From positions 145,391,485 through 145,455,484 of the forward strand of contig CM041779.1 in the NCBI GenBank assembly GCA_023374045.1: a stretch of DNA of 64,000 nucleotides, given 5' to 3'. The DNA comes from Limonium bicolor. Lineage: Eukaryota > Streptophyta > Magnoliopsida > Caryophyllales > Plumbaginaceae. This document shows, in pieces, positions 59,510 to 64,000 of this stretch. The translations under genes and the position numbers were made by a program. The number at the start of each line of letters is the position of its first letter. Positions within the stretch are counted from its first letter, which is position 1. The notes under the pieces were generated by a model. That model worked only from the letters and a program-made list of their open reading frames with translations. It was not told the origin of the DNA and made no database searches.

Positions 59510-59948
59510 AGGCCCGGCATACTCAGCGTTTATCGCTGATACTACACCATTATGCAGGTTGTTGATTATTGCCGAAGCCGAAGTGCGGGAACAGGGTAAT
59601 TAGAGTTATTTTGATTACCGCACATGGATTTTATTGTATAACGATGTCAGACTGGAGAATGTATTATGGTACAGTTATGTATATTTGGGATTTGGGTAGA
59701 CGCTCACTTGTCGACGTTTATGGTTATGGACTTAGTATGATGTATAGGAGTTTATCTCGTTATCACGGCGGTTAGCAGTTTGTTTATGTTGGAAGTTGGA
59801 TATAGTTTGGCTTCGTTACTTGCATGGGTGAGTAATGGCCGACGACACCCGAGTGAGTATTGTTATTGTTATTAATTCTTCCGCTGTAAGACGTTTTATT
59901 TATTGCTACGAGAGAGATTATTACGTGTTTAAGGAGTGGGGTGTTACA
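59510..59948 (+). repeat. Host LTR H, piece 6 of 6 (3' end of LTR)
   Basis: It resumes H immediately after C5 (AGGCCCGGCATACTCAGCG matches the S3 reverse complement) and ends GGGGTGTTACA at 59948. No primer site follows, so this is either a solo LTR or the 3' LTR of an element whose body lies to the left. The next five bases, CTCCG, should be its TSD. Confidence 0.85.
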
Positions 59949-60053
59949 CTCCGCCTTTGTCCTGTCCTTGTGTTGCACTGCAGCTTTGCAAAACTCTTTC
60001 AGCATCTTGTCAAAATGTTCCCCTCTATCACCATACATCCAGTCACGCTCCAT
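59949..60053 (-). pseudogene. C6 transposase N-terminus (transposase-associated domain), truncated
   Basis: From the ATG at 60051-60053 the frame reads MERDWMYGDRGEHFDKMLKE and continues 35 codons to the H boundary. A W-M-Y motif followed by a region ending in FCKAAVQH is the pattern of the zinc-binding N-terminal domain of plant CACTA TNP2/TnpD proteins, which normally continues to a Cys-Pro-Cys motif. The frame then runs into the reverse complement of LTR H, so the protein is broken. An upstream in-frame ATG exists at 60072-60074. Confidence 0.7.
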
Positions 60054-61679
60054 ACTATATACGCAACAGATCATAGGTGTGAGTTATAGCCTATGTAAAA
60101 CTAAAATGTTTATATAATATGCTCTGTATTAAGTTGTCATGTTTATTTCTTAATGGAGCATGACTAGGATGATTGTCAAGTAGTTTAGCCTAACTCTAAG
60201 GCTGAAAACACAAAATAAACTAGCATTTTAAATTTAACAAATCGTTGCACTTCAAAAACATAAACCGGTGTTTAAAACAATATTCCGAATACTTTTCTAC
60301 AAAAAATTTGGCATGACCTTTGCATAATTGTACACATCCCGTACTTATTATTCAGCACTCACCAAAGTCATCACAACCACACACATTCCAACAATGGCAG
60401 CAACCCACAATTAAAATAAATCAATTCTTTACTAGCTAATTGGAAAAAAATTGCAAATTAAGATCATCAAACCAACATTTTCGAACCACGTTCTCACTAG
60501 CTAATTGACAACAATAATAAAACCATATTTTCAATTCTCCACTGTATAAGTTCAAACCAGTTTAGAGATTAAAACGGAATCCAGAGTTAAAATACGTACT
60601 TGTTTTTTAATGATTTATGGAGAGGGGAGACTGGTGCTTGAGAGGTAGGCTTCTGTGTGAGAGATTCAGCAATACCACTTCTGATATGTCTTTGCAAGGG
60701 AGCAACAAAAAATAAATTAGAAAAGAAATGCAGCAACAAATATGGAATGAAGCTAAATTATGTACTAGCATTTATATTTAATTACATAATTGCTTTTATT
60801 AAACAAAAAATAAGGTTTAGTTACTTACTTGTGCACAGAGGAGGAAAGTGCAACGGTGATGGAAGAAGGCGGCAAACAAGAGAGGTGATTCAAGGACTTA
60901 AATGTAGTGAGACCTGATAAAAAAAATTAGATATTGTTATAAACATACAAATAAATGGAATATGATAATTTATATATATATATGTTATAAATACAATAGC
61001 ACAACTTACAAATATGTTAGTAATACTATAGTACAATTTACAAATATATTACCTTTAGTTCCTAGACAAAATTTGACAGAGTTTCCCTACATTCTAAGTA
61101 TTCTCACCACATTATTTTGCTCATTCCACTCAGTTTAACATCCCTGTTCATTTAGACATTACCAACACCATTCTAAGCACTAATCAGCACAATTAATTTC
61201 CAGCATAACAACACTTAGTTCTCTTGGTCCCAAAGCCTTTACCCATTAATATAAACAACACTAACTACTCCATTTCTATTCATGCCATTGCAGTAGCATT
61301 AAACCATACTAAACGGTATATATTAATATGTTATAAATATTATAGTATAATTTACAAATATATTAGAAATACTATAGTATAATTTACAAATATATTACCG
61401 GTTCACAAGTTGAGTGATTTCAGCCCCATACGACTTTAATCCAGAGCAGCAGCTTAGTGTTTACTCTCTACAAAGACACAAAACATAAAATGATTAAAAG
61501 AACCAAATTTTTCATTCAAGCATTTTATCGAGCACCTTGTGTGCACATGTAATTTCACTAAGTTAAAACTGCATACATACACATATTCTACACACAACAT
61601 AAATTAATCATCCACATTCACATTTACAATCTCAAAAAATGAACAATTAACATAATAAATGCATAATCTAACCCTAAAA
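60054..61679 (-). other. C6 internal AT-rich sequence, probable 5' introns
   Basis: I see no convincing coding sequence on either strand. (TA)n tracts occur near 60973-60985, and a duplicated phrase ATTATAGTATAATTTACAAATATATTA recurs in variants at about 61012-61052 and 61333-61397. The position, between a GC-rich leader and the transposase start, suits introns and untranslated exons of the CACTA transcript. Confidence 0.4.
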
Positions 61680-61910
61680 TCACCTCTGTTGCGCCTGCTG
61701 TTGTCGAGCTGCTACTGCTGTCTGTTGCTGCGACGGGTTCGCGCGAGCCGTGGTGGAGAAGCATGCGGTGACAATGCCGATGACGGCAGGGAAGATGCGT
61801 GCCAACGCTGGTGAAAGAGGAGGGCGGCGACAGTGAAGAAAGGGGCGGCCGCGTCGTCGTCTTCGTCGTCGCAACAGAGAGAGTGGGTTTACTTCGGTGA
61901 GAATGGACAA
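61680..61910 (-). other. GC-rich leader-like segment in C6, 76-residue frame
   Basis: The minus-strand frame begins ATG at 61908-61910, contains a run of seven Arg, and ends Gln-rich (QQQTAVAARQQQAQQR). Base composition stands out from its surroundings. It may be a first exon of the CACTA gene or a captured host fragment; composition bias alone could also explain it. Confidence 0.3.
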
Positions 61911-61924
61911 TGAGCTAGGCGCCG

Positions 61925-62260
61925 GGGTAGTAATAAAGCACCTATTTCGGCGGTTCCTATCTAAGAACCGCCGAAATAGGTCCTCGTAAATAATTTAAAA
62001 AATAAAAAGGGCCTATTTCGGCGGTTCCTAACTAGAAACTGCCGAAATATGTGATCAAATAAAAAAAAGAAAAATACAAAATACCTATTTCGACGGTTCC
62101 TAAGCAGAAACCGCCGAAATAGGCCCTTTTTATTTTTTTAATTATTTACGATGACCTATTTCGGCGGTTTCTGCTTATGAACCGCCGAAATAGGTCCCTA
62201 TCCTTTTCAAAATACACCCTATTGTGACGGTTGTTTAACAACAGCCGAAATAAGGGCGCC
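61925..62260. repeat. C6 subterminal inverted repeats
   Basis: Eight arms of CCTATTTCGGCGGTT, or its reverse AACCGCCGAAATAGG, are arranged as four palindromes (for example 61941-61981 and 62152-62194). Such repeats bind CACTA transposase and help pair the ends. Confidence 0.75.
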
Positions 62261-62285
62261 GAAACATGCCATTTTTATACTAGTG

Positions 62286-64000
62286 TAAGGTCATTAGGTA
62301 GATTTTAAGTCAAATAAAACAACATGTTCCTTATTTGCTCTTAAAACACTTTAATTTCTTTTGTACCCTTAAGTGGAGCCTTAAATGAGTTACAACCAGA
62401 AGTGTATTCACTTCTATTTACACTTACACATTAGTTAAACATGATACCACACACACCACAGCAAGGAGGCGGAAAAAGCCAACCAAACCAAGCCTTAAAA
62501 TTTCGGCCACCTTAAATAAACATTAATACCATTTATTACATGGCATGCATTGTTTTCAGCCCATGATGACTCCTCCTTTGGCCGACCTCACCTCAGCATT
62601 ATCATCACTTACGTTTCATCTTTAAAAACAGCCAAACTCAGAACCAATGAGAGAAGGATGGGTGTTAAGTTAGGTGTCATCCTTATAATGCTTTCCTTTG
62701 TCTTAAGACTTCTCCTCCTTTGCCTAGAAGAGAGAGGCCATGACCAGGCATTCCAACACACAGAAATCATCTTATCCTACCTCAATAAACACATAAAACA
62801 CAAATTAGAAGGTACAGGAAGCCATCCACCCAAGAACACCAAAACAAAACCTAAAGTACCTTGTCAGTACTGAAGCCGTGTAGAAGTGAAGGAATTTGGA
62901 AGTCTTTCCAGGTGAATATTTGGAATTTCTTGGGGTCCCCATTTATCTATTCGAAGTACCTAACTCGTGGTGAAAAGAAATGGCAAGAAGGAGACAGGTA
63001 GTTCTTGTGCTCCACTATTCTTTCCTAATGTGTCAATTTTGGTGACGCTTTCTTCTTGAGTTATTTTCGGTAGCTTAGGCTGCGTATCTCTTCTAAATAT
63101 TTTCATGGTGTGAACTTAGACTATTCAATGGTAATTTTTATATATAATAGACCCCGAGAAGTTCTGGGAAACTTGGTGAACAAACCTTGAATTATTGATG
63201 TTGATTTCTGTGATTTTTGTGCTTTAACTTGGAGCCAGCTTGGTGTGTGATTTTGGTGAATAACCATCATGATTTTTTGGGTAAAAACATGAGTACTTAT
63301 CCCTCTACAATATTCCAGTTCGTGGGTAAGCTCTCCAGTTGAGTTTTTATGAGTTAAAGGTAAGATGAGACCTACAATTGTGCTTTAAGACCTTTCGGGT
63401 CTCTACTCAAATTATGAAGAGGTTTTCGAAGGTATCTTGCTTTAATTTCGTGGATAATTACTCTTAAGATGTTGGTATTGAACTGGTAATAAGATAGGTC
63501 GAAGTTATACAGAGGTAAGACCTTAAACATGGAGTTGTTTTTAAGGTATTTTAGAGGTGTTTTATGTGTGTTCTAACTTGGTTTTTGTTTGGTTAATGGT
63601 GGTTATGTTCTTTGATTCTTCTTGGTATGTTGTGTGGATGTTTTATTAAGGTTAAGGAAATGGTGGAACAACATGAACACTTGGTAATGACTTTGGTACT
63701 TGGTATTACAAGTTTATGAGCCCTCAGAGGCTGGACACTGATTTTCCCCACCACCAATGAATTGTGGGTAAGCCAACATGATCTACTCTATCAGCTGATT
63801 ACTCATAGGGGGTGTGCACACTTAAGGACATGGGGTGAGGTAGAGAGGTCAGACACTATAAATCTGGGCATACGGCCATTGGAAGAGGTCGAACTTTATA
63901 AATCCGGGCATACAGCCATTGTTTTCTTGGATGTTGTACTTGTGGTGGAACTTGGTATTTATCATGGAACTTGATGGATCTTTCTATATTTATGCTATAT
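62286..64000. other. Unclassified repeat-like region, no gene found
   Basis: The sequence has LTR-like features (a TTTCGGCCACC phrase near 62502, GTGCTTTAAGACC near 63380, alternating splice-like AAGGTAAG segments) similar in style to the Tekay LTRs, but no ends or TSD are visible. Two 40-base copies with GAGGTC..ATAAATC.GGGCATAC.GCCATTG start at 63845 and 63885. The 107-residue frame at 62550-62873 shows no recognisable domain. Confidence 0.4.

Larger units (their letters stand above)
59949..62285 (-). mobile_element. C6: CACTA transposon, 5' part, cut by LTR H
   Basis: The right edge, read on the minus strand, starts CACTAGTATAAAAATGGC, a typical CACTA end. Next come subterminal palindromic repeats with CCTATTTCGGCGGTT (61925-62260), a GC-rich leader, intron-like AT-rich sequence, and the start of a transposase-associated domain at 60053. 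The element is interrupted at 59949 by LTR H and its remainder is outside the window. The 3-bp duplication after the end would be TAA (62286-62288). The other copy is not visible. Confidence 0.75.

Noticed and set aside
62550..62873. 107-residue frame as a host gene
   Set aside because: There is no recognisable domain, composition is ordinary, and surroundings resemble LTR sequence.

Overview
The window looks like plant nuclear DNA made almost entirely of nested transposable elements. The families point to a flowering plant: long-LTR Ty3/gypsy chromovirus elements of the Tekay/Del type with a tRNA-iMet primer site, Athila-type elements with a tRNA-Asp primer site, and CACTA DNA transposons. 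I see no ordinary host gene, tRNA, rRNA or CRISPR array. I cannot name the species.

Layout, resolved from TG..CA ends and target-site duplications (TSDs). The backbone of bases 1-59948 is one plus-strand LTR, here called H. Its 5' end lies left of the window and it ends at 59948. Six pieces of H survive between these insertions: S1, a solo LTR (206-4411, TSD TAGCT); E2, a complete Tekay/Del element (4453-23941, TSD CATAA), whose 3' LTR is split by N, a minus-strand Athila-like non-autonomous element (17505-22939, TSD GTGTC); E3, a second long-LTR element (26731-46713, TSD AAGAA) with a decayed interior that holds S3, a minus-strand solo LTR of the H family (35103-40574, TSD GTAAG); A4, a minus-strand Athila gag-protease element without reverse transcriptase (47351-55350, TSD GGCAG); and C5, a non-autonomous CACTA element (56000-59509). 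H itself cuts a minus-strand CACTA transposon, C6 (59949-62285), after codon 35 of its transposase-associated domain. Bases 62286-64000 are unclassified repeat-like DNA.

The main discovery candidate is in E2. Between the Gag zinc knuckles and the protease lies an uninterrupted AlkB-type Fe(II)/2-oxoglutarate dioxygenase frame (10090-10847) with every expected metal- and cosubstrate-binding residue. An intron predicted by eye (9959-10089, phase 1) would fuse it in frame to Gag. The same donor paired with a later acceptor (11072) would skip it and join Gag to protease in frame. E2 may therefore make either Gag-AlkB or Gag-Pol by alternative splicing. The rest of E2 encodes Gag, protease, reverse transcriptase, RNase H, integrase and a chromodomain. 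Its breaks are mostly single-base losses in short homopolymers plus stops compatible with C-to-T change, so the living copy may be intact or nearly so.

A second theme is that unrelated LTR families here (S1, E2, E3 of Tekay type; N and A4 of Athila type) each carry a short array of GC-rich dyad repeats built around different sequences.
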